NCBI GenBank assembly: GCA_947488625.1
Contig: CANKZR010000001.1
Span: forward strand, 806,001 to 870,000
DNA length: 64,000 nucleotides
Reading direction: 5' to 3'
From: an uncultured Sphingomonadaceae bacterium
GTDB lineage: Bacteria > Pseudomonadota > Alphaproteobacteria > Sphingomonadales > Sphingomonadaceae
Shown one piece after another: positions 31,217 to 41,571 of this stretch (positions are counted from its first letter, which is position 1; the number at the start of each line of letters is the position of its first letter). The position numbers and the translations under genes are program-made. A model generated the notes under the pieces. The model worked only from the letters and a program-made list of their open reading frames with translations. It was not told the DNA's origin and searched no databases.

Positions 31217-31488
31217 TCCTCCCCGAACTTGCCTTCGACCAGCGCCACCAGTTCCGCCAGCTTTGCCTCCGCGTCATCGCCGGCAACGCGGATCCTGACC
31301 GTATCGCCCATCGCCGCGCCCAGCATCATCAGGCCGAGAATTGAACCGCCTGCGGCTTCCTGCCCGTCTTTCTCGACGAAGACATGGTGTCCTTCCATTG
31401 CGCTGGCAGCGTTTACGAACTTGGCGCTGGCACGGGCGTGAAGGCCGCGTTTGTTGGGGATGACGATATCCTGGCTCACTTCGCTCAT
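31213..31488 (-). CDS. HPr family phosphocarrier (PTS-Ntr type)
   Basis: MSEVSQDIVIPNKRGLHARASAKFVNAAS..GGSILGLMMLGAAMGDTV. Confidence 0.95.
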   Translation of the reverse strand: MSEVSQDIVIPNKRGLHARASAKFVNAASAMEGHHVFVEKDGQEAAGGSILGLMMLGAAMGDTVRIRVAGDDAEAKLAELVALVEGKFGED

Positions 31489-31501
31489 CGCCGGTATCTC
31501 C

Positions 31502-31906
31502 TCAGGCGTCCTGACCAAGGAATTCAGATGCAAGGGTAATGTAATTGCGCCCCGCCTCGCGCGCGGCGGCGGCGGCCTGGCCCAACGGCAATTCCTTGCG
31601 CGCGCCTGCCAGCCGGATCAGCATGGGCAAGTTGATCCCGGCCAGCACTTCCGTACGGCCCGACTGGAGCAGCGAGATCGCAAGGTTGGATGGGGTGCCG
31701 CCGAAGAGGTCTGTTAGCAAAATGGCGCCAGCGCCCGTATCCACCAGTTCGATGGCGTCGGCAATTTCCTGGCGGCGCTCTTCCATATCGTCGTTAGGGC
31801 CGATGCAGATCGTGGCGATCCCATCCTGCTGGCCAACGACGTGTTCCATGGCGGAAACGAATTCCTCGGCCAGGCGGCCGTGGGTGACGAGAATCAGTCC
31901 GATCAT
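31502..31906 (-). CDS. PTS mannose/fructose-type EIIA component
   Basis: 134 aa; MIGLILVTHGRLAEEF...ILLTDLFGGTPSNLA. Confidence 0.95.
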   Translation of the reverse strand: MIGLILVTHGRLAEEFVSAMEHVVGQQDGIATICIGPNDDMEERRQEIADAIELVDTGAGAILLTDLFGGTPSNLAISLLQSGRTEVLAGINLPMLIRLAGARKELPLGQAAAAAREAGRNYITLASEFLGQDA

Positions 31907-31961
31907 GAAACTGTTATGCTCTTTGCGCTCTTAACGGTTGCTGTGGAAAATGTGGCAATCG

Positions 31962-32885
31962 TCACGGGTGCTGGCTTCCCTCCACCAGGTCTTCCGCGCG
32001 CGATCCCAAGTTACGGTGTAGCACGGTGGGCGAAAAGCCGCCCTGCCGCAACTCCTGCGCCATCTTCTCCGCCGTGTAAACAGAGCGGTGCCTTCCGCCT
32101 GTGCATCCGAAAGCGATATTCACATATGCCTTGCCCTGTTCCGCATAACGCGGAAGCAATTCCAGCAGCAGACTGCGGATCTTCTCGAAGCTGGAAGCGA
32201 AAACCGCGCTGCGTTCTATGAATTCGCCCACACCTGCATCCAGCCCGGTCTGTTCGCGCAGGCCATCTTCCCAATGCGGATTGTCGAGATAGCGCATGTC
32301 GAACACCAGATCGGCCGTGGGCGGCTTGCCGCGTGCGAACCCGAAGCTGGAAACGGTGACGGTCATCTGCTGCGGCGCCGTCTGCTGAAACTGGTCGCGG
32401 ATCGTCTGCTTCAGTTCATTGGTGGAATAGTCGGTGGTGTCGATCAGCACATCGGCCCAGCGGCGCAGCGGGGCCAGCAATTCACGCTCTGCCGCAATGC
32501 CAGAGGCTACGGGCAGGTCTCCGGCCAGGAAGTGGCGACGCCGCGTTTCGTTGAAGCGCCGCTCCAGTTCGTTGCCGTTGCAGTCCAGGAACAGCGTGGT
32601 GATGGACAGGTTCTCGTTATCCACCCATTGCTTCACCTGTTCGATAATGTCAGCCGGCACAAACCCGCGTGTGCGGCAATCGAACCCGATGGCCAGCGAA
32701 TGATTGGCAGCGTCGGTTCCCACCAGCCGATCCAGCAGGCGGATCGGAAAATTGTCGATCGATTCCCAACCCAGATCCTCCAGCTCACGCAGAGCCGTGG
32801 TCTTGCCCGCACCCAGCATTCCGGTGACAAGCAGGATATGCTGTGGCGGGGCAGCATTTGCGGATTGCGATGTCTGGTTTGCCAT
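31962..32885 (-). CDS. rapZ: RNase adapter RapZ
   Basis: 307 aa; P-loop VTGMLGAGKTTALRELEDLGWESIDNFPI, NIAFGCTGGRHRSVYTAEKMAQ. Confidence 0.96.
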   Translation of the reverse strand: MANQTSQSANAAPPQHILLVTGMLGAGKTTALRELEDLGWESIDNFPIRLLDRLVGTDAANHSLAIGFDCRTRGFVPADIIEQVKQWVDNENLSITTLFLDCNGNELERRFNETRRRHFLAGDLPVASGIAAERELLAPLRRWADVLIDTTDYSTNELKQTIRDQFQQTAPQQMTVTVSSFGFARGKPPTADLVFDMRYLDNPHWEDGLREQTGLDAGVGEFIERSAVFASSFEKIRSLLLELLPRYAEQGKAYVNIAFGCTGGRHRSVYTAEKMAQELRQGGFSPTVLHRNLGSRAEDLVEGSQHP

Positions 32886-32930
32886 GGCGTGCTAGATGTG
32901 CGCTTTGTTAGCAAATGTGAAGGCTGGACT

Positions 32931-33350
32931 TCAGTCCAGTCCGTGCATTTCCAGAGCAGCCTCGGCACGCAGAGCGAGATAAGGCGTATCCGGAAACAGC
33001 GTTATCAGCGGAACGTCACGGCCCAGCAACTTCGCGGTATCGTGGGCCGATGGCAGACGTTCGGCATTCGAACTCAATTCAAGGACGATCGCGACGGGTG
33101 CCATGGCCGTGGGGACTTCCTGCAGACCGACATTGCGGATCTCGATCAGGCCTGCGATGTTGAGCGGAGGCGCTGCGATCACCTGATCATCGACCAGTGT
33201 CAGAGAGACCCCGTCGTCACCGATCAGCCTGGCCCCGCGATCCATCAAGGCCAGCGCCAGGCTGGATTTGCCGCTGCCCGATGGCCCCGAAATCAACATT
33301 GCGCGACCGCGTATCGCGACGCAGCTGACATTGGCCATCACTTCGCTCAT
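32931..33350 (-). CDS. hprK: HPr kinase/phosphorylase, truncated alphaproteobacterial form
   Basis: 139 aa from MSEVMANVSCVAIRGRAMLISGPSGSGKSSLALALMDRGARLIGDDGV; lacks the N-terminal domain. Confidence 0.92.
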   Translation of the reverse strand: MSEVMANVSCVAIRGRAMLISGPSGSGKSSLALALMDRGARLIGDDGVSLTLVDDQVIAAPPLNIAGLIEIRNVGLQEVPTAMAPVAIVLELSSNAERLPSAHDTAKLLGRDVPLITLFPDTPYLALRAEAALEMHGLD

Positions 33351-33360
33351 CGCTTGCGCG

Positions 33361-34929
33361 TCACAATCCCGGCAGTTCGAGGACGAGGCAGGCTCCACCC
33401 AACTCGCCTTGCGGATCGACGACGACAAGGGAACCGTCGTGCGCTTCTGCGATGGTGCGCCCTATCGCAAGCCCCAGGCCGGAGTGATTGCCGTATTCCT
33501 CGCCTTCGGGCCGGTGCGAATGAAATCGGCGGAAAACCTTTTCCCGTTCGGCCTCGGGAATACCGGGGCCTTCATCGCATACCATGGCGCTGACACGGTC
33601 ATCCGCTCTCGCAATCGTCACGATGATACGGCCCTCTTCGGGCGAGAATGATACGGCATTGTCGATCAGGTTTTCGGCCACCCGTTCCAGCCGTATGGGC
33701 ACGCCCATTACCACGTCACTGGTGGTTTCCAGTTTGATCTCGATAGCGCATCCGCGATTTTCGCTGCGTTCCATCTTGCGGGCCACAACGTTGGCGAATA
33801 GCTGGCCCAGTTCCACGACTTCGAACGTGGCACGGCTAAGCTCTGCGTCGATGCGGCTGGCTTCCGAAATTTCCGAGACGAGGCGATCTATGCGCCGCAC
33901 ATCGTGTGCCGCGATGTTCACAAGCTGCCCGCGCAGTTCCGGGTCTTCCACCTTGGGAAGCGATTCGGTGGCGCTGCGCAGCGATGCGAGCGGGTTCTTG
34001 ATTTCGTGCGCGACATCGGCGGCGAAGGTTTCCACGGCGTCGATTCGATGGCGCAGCGTGGCCGTCATGTCCGACACCGCGCGGGCCAGCAGGCCGATCT
34101 CGTCGGCGCGCTCGTCCATGCGCGGGACTTCCACCTCGCGTTCGCGGCCCAGACGCACCAGCGACGTTGCACGCACAAGCCGCCGCAATGGCTCGATTAT
34201 GGTATTTGCCAGATAGAGCGACAGGATGGTGGACACGACCAGAGCCAGCAGGATGATCGTCATCAAACTGCTGCGCGCATTGCGAACGGCCTGGGTGATA
34301 TCGGTGGCGTTGCGGGTGGTGAGCAGGCTGGCACCGTTCACGCCGACTGGGGCCGCTGCGTTGATGACGGGCGTATTGTCCGGCGCGCGGCGCAGTTCGA
34401 TCTGGGTCAGCCCCTGCTGGCGCACGCGGGCAAGCTCTGGCCAGGTATCGGCCTGTGTGTTCTCAGGCTCCACATAGGGTGGCGGGGAGGGAGCGCGAAC
34501 AGCGAAGTTCAGGGCATCGTCCGTCCACCGTGCAAGGTCTTCAAGGAACGGTTCCGCCACCGGGTCATCGAAGGTGAAGGAGGGCTCATCGAGATCGAAG
34601 CTGTCGGCAATCAGCAGGCCATCGCTGTCATACATGCGCAGCCGCATGCGCTGTTCACGCCCGATCTGACTTAGCAACGCTTCCTGCCGTTCGCGCGTTG
34701 CGCCCGCCAGAGCCTCCGCCGTGATCTGCGCCTCGATCCGGGCGAGCTTGAACCGTTCGTCCAGCAACTGCCGACGGTACGAATCGAGGAAAAAGAGGCT
34801 GCCTGCCAGTACCAGCAGGGGAATGAGGTTGACCGCCAGAATGCGGGCGGTGAGCAAGCGGCCGATGGGAAAGGCGAGCCGTTCGAGGCGGCTGGCCTGC
34901 AGCGCATCGCGTACGCTTTCGTCAGCCAT
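33361..34929 (-). CDS. chvG: Membrane sensor histidine kinase, ChvG-type
   Basis: Start [11 protein letters not shown] at 34929; periplasmic sensor, [24 protein letters not shown], ATPase [21 protein letters not shown]. Confidence 0.92.
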   Translation of the reverse strand: MADESVRDALQASRLERLAFPIGRLLTARILAVNLIPLLVLAGSLFFLDSYRRQLLDERFKLARIEAQITAEALAGATRERQEALLSQIGREQRMRLRMYDSDGLLIADSFDLDEPSFTFDDPVAEPFLEDLARWTDDALNFAVRAPSPPPYVEPENTQADTWPELARVRQQGLTQIELRRAPDNTPVINAAAPVGVNGASLLTTRNATDITQAVRNARSSLMTIILLALVVSTILSLYLANTIIEPLRRLVRATSLVRLGREREVEVPRMDERADEIGLLARAVSDMTATLRHRIDAVETFAADVAHEIKNPLASLRSATESLPKVEDPELRGQLVNIAAHDVRRIDRLVSEISEASRIDAELSRATFEVVELGQLFANVVARKMERSENRGCAIEIKLETTSDVVMGVPIRLERVAENLIDNAVSFSPEEGRIIVTIARADDRVSAMVCDEGPGIPEAEREKVFRRFHSHRPEGEEYGNHSGLGLAIGRTIAEAHDGSLVVVDPQGELGGACLVLELPGL

Positions 34930-35692
34930 CGGTGAAGCTGTAACCGGCACCGTACAGTGTCTCGATCGCGCCGAACTCCGGGTCTACCGCGCGGAATTTG
35001 CGGCGTAGGCGCTTGATGTGCGAATCCACCGTACGATCGTCGACGAAGATATCGTCCGGATAGGCCGCATCCATCAACTGGTTGCGGCTCTTGATGACGC
35101 CGGGGCGGATTGCCAGCGCCTCGAGAATCAGGAATTCGGTGACTGTCAGACTAACGGGTTTGCCGTCCCAGGTTACCTGGTGGCGTGCCGGATCCATCGC
35201 CAGCCTTCCGCGCGCGATCACTTCGTTATGCGCGGTTGGCATGGGTGCGGCCCCCTCCACGGTTTCGGGCAGGGGGGCTGCGCGGCGCAGTATCGTGCGG
35301 ATCCGGGCCAGCAGCAGCCGCTGGCTGAAAGGCTTGGCGATGTAATCGTCCGCGCCCATTGCAAGGCCTGCTTCCTCGTCCTCCTCCTGATCCTTGCTGG
35401 TGAGGAAGATTACCGGGAGGTCGGACGATTCGCGCAGTTTCTGCAACAATTCCATCCCGTCCATTCGCGGCATCTTGATGTCGAACACCGCAAGGTCGGG
35501 GGGATTGTGCTGCAAGGCAGCCAGCGCAGCCTCTCCATCGGAATAGACGCGCGTCGCATACCCTTCCGCCTGCAGGGCGATCGAAAGGGTGGTGAGGATA
35601 TTGCGATCATCATCCACCAGCGCGATGGTGCGCTGGCTCTCTGCCGCCGGATCGTGCGGCTCGCCTGTGGTATCGTGGGAAAGCTGTGTCAT
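34922..35692 (-). CDS. chvI: Response regulator, ChvI-type (OmpR family)
   Basis: 256 aa; [36 protein letters not shown], winged helix [36 protein letters not shown]. Confidence 0.94.
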   Translation of the reverse strand: MTQLSHDTTGEPHDPAAESQRTIALVDDDRNILTTLSIALQAEGYATRVYSDGEAALAALQHNPPDLAVFDIKMPRMDGMELLQKLRESSDLPVIFLTSKDQEEDEEAGLAMGADDYIAKPFSQRLLLARIRTILRRAAPLPETVEGAAPMPTAHNEVIARGRLAMDPARHQVTWDGKPVSLTVTEFLILEALAIRPGVIKSRNQLMDAAYPDDIFVDDRTVDSHIKRLRRKFRAVDPEFGAIETLYGAGYSFTDG

Positions 35693-35913
35693 GCTGCTCC
35701 TTGGTAGATGTGGACCTAATGACTTGAACGCACGGTGACAACACGGCGGCGATGTCGATAGAAATTCGCGCGGGCCTAACTTGTGTCAAAGACGGACATA
35801 ATCAAACCGACCAAGCCAAATTGACGCCGCAATGTTACCGCCCTATGCGGATAGAAACAGCCAGTGCATTCGAATGCGCGGCATTACATCTTGACCCGTG
35901 TTGAGGAGCTAAC

Positions 35914-37521
35914 GTGTCATATCAGCTTTCGAAGTCGCTGTCCGATCAGGGCATTGCGACCACCGCCACTATTCACCCCAACCTGGGTAGGGCCGCACTG
36001 GTCGAACACGCCATCGCCAACGAGGAAGGTCAGCTTGCAGCGCAAGGGCCGCTGGTGGTGAAGACGGGGAAGCACACGGGCCGCAGCGCGAAGGACAAGT
36101 TCATTGTCCGCGACGCCGAGACCGAGGATACGGTATGGTGGGACAACAATGCCTCCATGACGCCGGAACATTTCGCCAATCTGAAAGAAGATTTCCTCCA
36201 GGCCGTGGGCGAGAAGGAAACGCTCTACGTGGCGGACCTGTTCGGCGGTTCGCAGCCTGAGCATCGCGTTAAAGTGCGCGTTATCAATGAATTGGCGTGG
36301 CACAACCTGTTCATCCGCACGCTGCTCTGTCGCCCGACACCAGACGAGCTCGACGGTTTCGATCCCGAATATACCATCATCGATCTTCCCACGTTCCAGG
36401 CCGACCCGGAACGCCACGGCACGCGAAGCGAAACCGTGGTGGCGGTGAACCTGTCGGAAAAGTTGATCCTGATCGGCGGCACGAAATATGCCGGCGAAAT
36501 GAAGAAGGGCGTCTTCGGCATTCTCAACTACCTGCTGCCCACCAGGGGCGTGATGCCCATGCATTGTAGCGCCAATGTTGGTTCCGACGGCAAGACCGCC
36601 GTGTTCTTCGGCCTGTCCGGCACCGGCAAGACGACGCTTTCCGCCGATGCCAGCCGCACGCTGATCGGCGATGACGAGCATGGCTGGTCGGACACGGCAG
36701 TCTTCAACTTCGAAGGCGGCTGCTACGCCAAGATGATTCGCCTTTCCGAAGAAGCCGAACCCGAAATCTATGCCACCACGAAGATGTTCGGCACCGTGCT
36801 GGAAAACGTGGTGATGGACGAAAAGACCCGCGAACTGGATTTCGATGACAATTCGCTGGCCGAGAATTCGCGTGGCGCATATCCCATCGATTACATTCCC
36901 AACACCTCGGAAAAGAACCTTGGGCCGGTTCCCAGTAACGTCGTGATGCTGACGGCCGACGCGTTCGGCGTGCTTCCTCCCATCTCGCGCCTTACGCCGG
37001 ACCAGGCGATGTATCACTTCCTTTCGGGCTACACCGCGAAGGTTGCCGGCACCGAAATCGGCGTTACCGAGCCCGAGGCCACTTTCAGCACCTGCTTTGG
37101 CGCACCATTCATGCCGCGCCATCCCAGCGTCTATGGCAATCTGCTGAAAGAGCGGATCGCCAAGGGCGGGGTGCAGTGCTGGCTGCTCAACACCGGCTGG
37201 ACGGGCGGCAAGTACGGCGTCGGCAGCCGCATGCCGATCAAGGCGACGCGTGCCTTGCTGAATGCCGCGCTGGACGGCAAGCTGGACGATGTCGAGTTCC
37301 GCAAGGACCCCAACTTCGGTTTCGACGTGCCCGTCAGCGTTCCTGCGCTGGAAGAGGCAGGTATCGACCAGACAATCCTCGATCCGCGTGCCACCTGGGC
37401 GGACAAGGATGAATACGATCGCACGGCACACAAGCTGGTCGATCTGTTCGTCAACAACTTCCAGCCTTTCGCCGCACATGTCGACGAAGGCGTTCGCAAG
37501 GCTGCCCCGCAGGCTGCCTGA
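35914..37521 (+). CDS. pckA: Phosphoenolpyruvate carboxykinase (ATP)
   Basis: 535 aa, GTG start; [43 protein letters not shown]. Confidence 0.98.
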   Translation: MSYQLSKSLSDQGIATTATIHPNLGRAALVEHAIANEEGQLAAQGPLVVKTGKHTGRSAKDKFIVRDAETEDTVWWDNNASMTPEHFANLKEDFLQAVGEKETLYVADLFGGSQPEHRVKVRVINELAWHNLFIRTLLCRPTPDELDGFDPEYTIIDLPTFQADPERHGTRSETVVAVNLSEKLILIGGTKYAGEMKKGVFGILNYLLPTRGVMPMHCSANVGSDGKTAVFFGLSGTGKTTLSADASRTLIGDDEHGWSDTAVFNFEGGCYAKMIRLSEEAEPEIYATTKMFGTVLENVVMDEKTRELDFDDNSLAENSRGAYPIDYIPNTSEKNLGPVPSNVVMLTADAFGVLPPISRLTPDQAMYHFLSGYTAKVAGTEIGVTEPEATFSTCFGAPFMPRHPSVYGNLLKERIAKGGVQCWLLNTGWTGGKYGVGSRMPIKATRALLNAALDGKLDDVEFRKDPNFGFDVPVSVPALEEAGIDQTILDPRATWADKDEYDRTAHKLVDLFVNNFQPFAAHVDEGVRKAAPQAA

Positions 37522-37546
37522 TACCAGCTACCCGGTTGGAGAGGAG

Positions 37547-37580
37547 GGCCCCGCGCGGTTTTACCGTAGCGGGGCCTTTA
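37547..37580 (+). terminator. Rho-independent terminator downstream of pckA
   Basis: GGCCCCGC-(14 nt loop)-GCGGGGCC followed by TTTA. Confidence 0.65.
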
Positions 37581-37634
37581 ACATGTAGCGTTCGCCATCT
37601 AGGTAGCTGCCTGTTGTAAACAGGAGAACCGAAC

Positions 37635-37955
37635 GTGAGCCTTTTCGATCAGATACTGGGCGCCGCCCATAATCACCCCACGGTAAAGAACATGGCGGAA
37701 AAAATGGGCATCGACCAGGAAACGGCAGAACGCGCCATTGCCGCGCTGACCGAGGGGCACCAAGCCGATAGCGATACGGTAACAACTGCGGCAGAGCGCA
37801 GCGGCATCGACGCAGGCGTGCTGAGCCAGGTGATGGAACACGTGGGCGGCGAAGGCTCGCTCGGCTCCTTCATGCAGATGCTGGACAAGGATCACGATGG
37901 TAGCTCGCTGGATGATATCGCGGGCATGGCCGGAAAGTTCTTCGGGAAGAAATAG
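37635..37955 (+). CDS. Small cytosolic protein (DUF937-like), unknown function
   Basis: 106 aa; MSLFDQILGAAHNHPTVKNMAEKMGIDQETAERAIAALTEG...MLDKDHDGSSLDDIAGMAGKFFGKK. Confidence 0.7.
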   Translation: MSLFDQILGAAHNHPTVKNMAEKMGIDQETAERAIAALTEGHQADSDTVTTAAERSGIDAGVLSQVMEHVGGEGSLGSFMQMLDKDHDGSSLDDIAGMAGKFFGKK

Positions 37956-37982
37956 CCGAACTGGCATTCGGCCAGTCGGCGA

Positions 37983-38141
37983 TCAGGGTGCCATTGCGGT
38001 GTAGACACTGCCGAAAAGACCGAGGCCAACGAGCATGGCAGCGCCGCCCCGCGTGGTAAGGCGCTGCCAGCGCACTTTCGAATCTGGCACGATCAACAGC
38101 AGCATCAGGCCTGTTGCACCCACGATCAGGTAATTCATCAT
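37983..38141 (-). CDS. Small membrane protein (52 aa), unknown function
   Basis: Manual translation: MMNYLIVGATGLMLLLIVPDSKVRWQRLTTRGGAAMLVGLGLFGSVYTAMAP*; two hydrophobic segments; absent from ORF track (<60 aa). Confidence 0.55.
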   Translation of the reverse strand: MMNYLIVGATGLMLLLIVPDSKVRWQRLTTRGGAAMLVGLGLFGSVYTAMAP

Positions 38142-38349
38142 GACGGTCGAACCTCTATGATAAACGAGGGCCAGTTTCGCTGGTTCTGGTTAACATGTGA
38201 CTGCGAAAAATGGTGAACAGCCGCGCAAGCTTACTGGCGATCGATCAGTCGGCGATGGCTGGCTATGCGGCTACAGAATGGGGCGGTTGGATAATCCAAT
38301 CCCGCTATCGGTTAGGCTTGGGATCGCGGGGGTCGAATGTCGTACTGAC

Positions 38350-39324
38350 CTAGCCGTACAACGCGTTGGCCAGTGCCTGTTCCACAAGGCGCGAACCATT
38401 CAGCAGCGGCGCGGCGGGGAGGACCGATGCAGACCCTTGCGCCGCTTCGCACGTGGGCTTGGGCGGTCTGTCCGCGTAGGTGGCCGTCTCCACATCCGCC
38501 ATCGCGGCGATAGCCTCGCACACCTTCTCGAACCGGCGCGACAAGACCTTGTTGATGCGCGTGCGTTTGCGGCAGAGCAGTTCGAAGCTGTGCGATACGA
38601 TGGTGAAGCTCTGGTCTCCCTGCTTTCGCGCGTGACGCAGTGCGGCGACGATCTCGCGGTAGGAAAGCGCAGTCAATTGTGCGTGGCGCAGGCCGCCAAA
38701 GGCGTCACCGATGCAGCCGATGGGCACCTCCACCACACCGTGCCGCTCTACCGGCACGCGGTTTTCCTGGAGAAGGGCGATCGTGCAATTTCCGTCCATC
38801 AGGCCGGGCGCATGACTGGAATCGTGTGTCAGCCCCACTTGTGCCAGGGCTCGCAAGGTATCGTCGTTGGCCCCATAGTTTCCGGCACGAAAGGCAATGG
38901 GTCGCGGCGCGCCGGCGTCCATCAGCAATCCGGTTGCCAATTCTAGCAGGCGGCACTGTTCGTCGAAGGTATAGTGCTTCAGGTTCGGCCCCCTGCTCAC
39001 GCCAAGAGGATTGGCATCGCCTGCGATTGCCAGCCATTCGGTATGCAAGTGCAGCTGTACATCGTGGCCGCGCGTCAGGATCGGCTCCACGACATCGGCT
39101 ATCGCGCCGGTGCCCCATAGCAGGGCTGGCATGGGATCGACGAAGAAGACCGCTTTCAGCCCGTGCCGGTCGAACACGTCCATCTGGTGAAAGATGCCGA
39201 CATCACCGGCGGGCGTTGCTCCGCGAATGGCGCGGTCGAAATTGGCGGCGCGCGAACCGGCCCCGTGCCTCGCGGTGAAGCCGGATTCGTATTCCGTATC
39301 GATGGTGACGTAGAGCGCGACCAT
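38350..39324 (-). CDS. Polysaccharide deacetylase family protein
   Basis: Start MVALYVTIDTEYESGF; HGLKAVFFVDPM, GHDVQLHLHTEW, AFRAGNYGANDDTLRALAQVGLTHDSS. Confidence 0.85.
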   Translation of the reverse strand: MVALYVTIDTEYESGFTARHGAGSRAANFDRAIRGATPAGDVGIFHQMDVFDRHGLKAVFFVDPMPALLWGTGAIADVVEPILTRGHDVQLHLHTEWLAIAGDANPLGVSRGPNLKHYTFDEQCRLLELATGLLMDAGAPRPIAFRAGNYGANDDTLRALAQVGLTHDSSHAPGLMDGNCTIALLQENRVPVERHGVVEVPIGCIGDAFGGLRHAQLTALSYREIVAALRHARKQGDQSFTIVSHSFELLCRKRTRINKVLSRRFEKVCEAIAAMADVETATYADRPPKPTCEAAQGSASVLPAAPLLNGSRLVEQALANALYG

Positions 39325-39407
39325 CTTTTGCGCCTGCCTTCCCTCTGTAAATGGGCCAAACTGCACGGCGCAGCGGTCCAGTAGGAAGCAGAGATAGCAG
39401 GAGCAGG

Positions 39408-41252
39408 TTAAGCCGAGGTGTTCGCCATGTAGCGCGTGATGTTTGCCGCCAGCACGTCCAGCGGCGCATTGCCGCCGTCCACAACCGCCTGATTGAATTC
39501 GCGCAGGTCGTAGGCACTCCCCAGCGCTGCCCTAGCTCGTTCGCGCTGGCGCAGGATTTCCAGCTTGCCGACCATGTAACCGGTCGCCTGACCCGGCCAG
39601 CTGCAATAGCGGTCTATCTCGCCGGTCGTCTCGTCCAGCCCCTTGCCCACGTTCGTGGAGAAGAAGTCGATGGCGCGCTGCCGTTCCCACCCCTTGGCGT
39701 GCATGCCTGTGTCCACCACCAGCCGCACGGCGCGATAGGCCTGGTCCTGAAGATAGCCCAGACGCCATGCCGGGTTGTCATCATAGGCGCCAAGCTCGTC
39801 GCCCAGCTGTTCCGAATACAGCGCCCAGCCTTCCGAAAAGGCGTTGAAGGCGAGGATCGAACGGATGAGCGGCAACTGGTTGGAATATTCGCCCTCCCAC
39901 ACATGGCCGGGTATTGCCTCATGATGGGTGAGCGTGGGCAGATCGTACATGCGGTGCAGGTCCGTATCGCGCAGGTTGATCCAGAACACGCCGGGACGCG
40001 AACCATCCACGGAAGGCGCGCCGCCATAGGCGGTGGGCGCACCCATTTCCTCGTTAGGCGGGATACGTTTCACATCCACTTCGGGGTTTACCACGCGGGT
40101 GAAGGCGCGCGGCATCTGGGCGCGAATCCAGTCGATCCGTTCGCGAATGAAGTCGATGATCTGGTCGCGGCCCTCGTCGCCAGCTGCAAACTGGAACCGC
40201 TCGTCCTCGGCCAGTTGCACCATTCGCTGTCCGGGGTTGCCCTCGGTATAGCCGAGCGAGCGCAGGATCGGATCCATGCGCGCATGGATATCTTCCAGCG
40301 TGTCGATGCCCAGTTCGTGGATCTCGTCGGGCGACATGTTGGTGGTGGTGCTGGAGCGCAGCGACCAGTCGTACCATTCATCGCCGTGCGGGCGGGTGCT
40401 GATACCCGGTTCGCTGGTGGCGACGCCGCGTTCGCGCTGCAATTCGGCAAGCTGGGCCTGCAAGGCAGGGGCGATCTGGCCGGTGACGATGGCATTCGCG
40501 CGCGCTTCCCAATCACCCGCGATGCCTTGCTCAGCCGTGCGGCGGACCAGCGATTCAACCAGCGCGCCTCCGGACCTGGCATCGGCAACCTGCGCGCTCA
40601 TCTGCCCGATGGCCTTGTCCAGCAGGAAGTCGGGCGGCACCACGCCCATTTCACGGGCATTGACGATCCGTTCAAGCTCTCCGTTCAGGACGCCGGGCAT
40701 TTCTTCCAGCCGTGCGATGTAGGCTTCCGCATCGGCCTCGTCAGAAATGGGATGATCGGAATCGAGGAAACGCGGCAGGTCGATATAGGCGCCCACGTTC
40801 TGGATCACTGCATAGGGCGCGGTGCGCCAGCTGCCGACGGGGATGTCGCCATAGGGCAGGGCCATGCCGTCGATCGCCGTGGCATAGGCGCTTTCCACCA
40901 CTTCGAAACTGGTACGCGTGGCGGGGTCGAGGCCGGTCTTGTCGAAAGCGCGGGCCCGCGCAAGATCGGCGCGCAGGGTGGCGGCATACGCATCCTGACC
41001 CTCTGGCGAGGCGTTGCCAAGCTGGCTACGCAGCGCGGCATGAACACCGGTATCCACGCCGAGACTGGTGGCACGCGTCGGTTCGTGGCGCAGCAGGTTC
41101 CACGCGATATCGTCCAGCAGTTCCTGGGCTGCAGGCTGGCCACCGGGGGCCGCCATGGTTGTGCAACCGGGAAGAACGGTAAGGGCAGTGGTTGCGCCCA
41201 GCGCCCCTAGAAAAGAGCGGCGCGACAGTGATGTTTCAGTGATCTGGTGCAT
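39408..41252 (-). CDS. DUF885 family protein, exported (Tat/lipoprotein-type signal)
   Basis: 614 aa; SRRSFLGALGATTALTVLPGC signal; LPTLTHHEAIPGHVWE, AFNAFSEGWALYSEQLGDELG. Confidence 0.93.
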   Translation of the reverse strand: MHQITETSLSRRSFLGALGATTALTVLPGCTTMAAPGGQPAAQELLDDIAWNLLRHEPTRATSLGVDTGVHAALRSQLGNASPEGQDAYAATLRADLARARAFDKTGLDPATRTSFEVVESAYATAIDGMALPYGDIPVGSWRTAPYAVIQNVGAYIDLPRFLDSDHPISDEADAEAYIARLEEMPGVLNGELERIVNAREMGVVPPDFLLDKAIGQMSAQVADARSGGALVESLVRRTAEQGIAGDWEARANAIVTGQIAPALQAQLAELQRERGVATSEPGISTRPHGDEWYDWSLRSSTTTNMSPDEIHELGIDTLEDIHARMDPILRSLGYTEGNPGQRMVQLAEDERFQFAAGDEGRDQIIDFIRERIDWIRAQMPRAFTRVVNPEVDVKRIPPNEEMGAPTAYGGAPSVDGSRPGVFWINLRDTDLHRMYDLPTLTHHEAIPGHVWEGEYSNQLPLIRSILAFNAFSEGWALYSEQLGDELGAYDDNPAWRLGYLQDQAYRAVRLVVDTGMHAKGWERQRAIDFFSTNVGKGLDETTGEIDRYCSWPGQATGYMVGKLEILRQRERARAALGSAYDLREFNQAVVDGGNAPLDVLAANITRYMANTSA

Positions 41253-41334
41253 GGCTGGATGGTTGCCGATGCAACGGGTTCAGTCAAGCGGGTTGGGACT
41301 GGCGAGCGCGCGATTAGCGGGCTAGGGCAGGTCC

Positions 41335-41562
41335 ATGTTCGACCTTGTCATCTCGATCATCGTGCTGGCCGCTATCGCTCTTGCCGCAGGCGCAATCGTG
41401 CTGTGGCGCAAAGGCGTTACGAAGCAGGCGATGCTGATGGCGATCCTTGCCATCGTGATGATCGTCAACGTCGCGATCTGGCTGGTGCCGATGGACGGCG
41501 GCGACACTCCGATGGAGGCCGCCACCGATGCCATCGCCGAGGAAGAACGCGCCCCGGACTGA
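41335..41562 (+). CDS. Small membrane protein, unknown function
   Basis: 75 aa; two TM segments (IIVLAAIALAAGAIVLW; AILAIVMIVNVAIWLVP). Confidence 0.7.
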   Translation: MFDLVISIIVLAAIALAAGAIVLWRKGVTKQAMLMAILAIVMIVNVAIWLVPMDGGDTPMEAATDAIAEEERAPD

Positions 41563-41571
41563 TTGCACCTT

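Noticed and set aside
35917-37479. 520-aa minus-strand ORF opposite pckA
   Set aside because: Antisense shadow of a well-recognised enzyme gene.
38190-38345. tRNA- or sRNA-like stretch with GGTTGGAT-AATCCAATCC hairpin
   Set aside because: No cloverleaf, no proper T-loop GTTCRANNC with matching acceptor stem; insufficient to call an RNA gene.
39351-41210. 619-aa plus-strand ORF opposite the DUF885 gene
   Set aside because: Antisense shadow; low-complexity, Arg/His/Gly-rich translation; the minus strand encodes a recognisable family.
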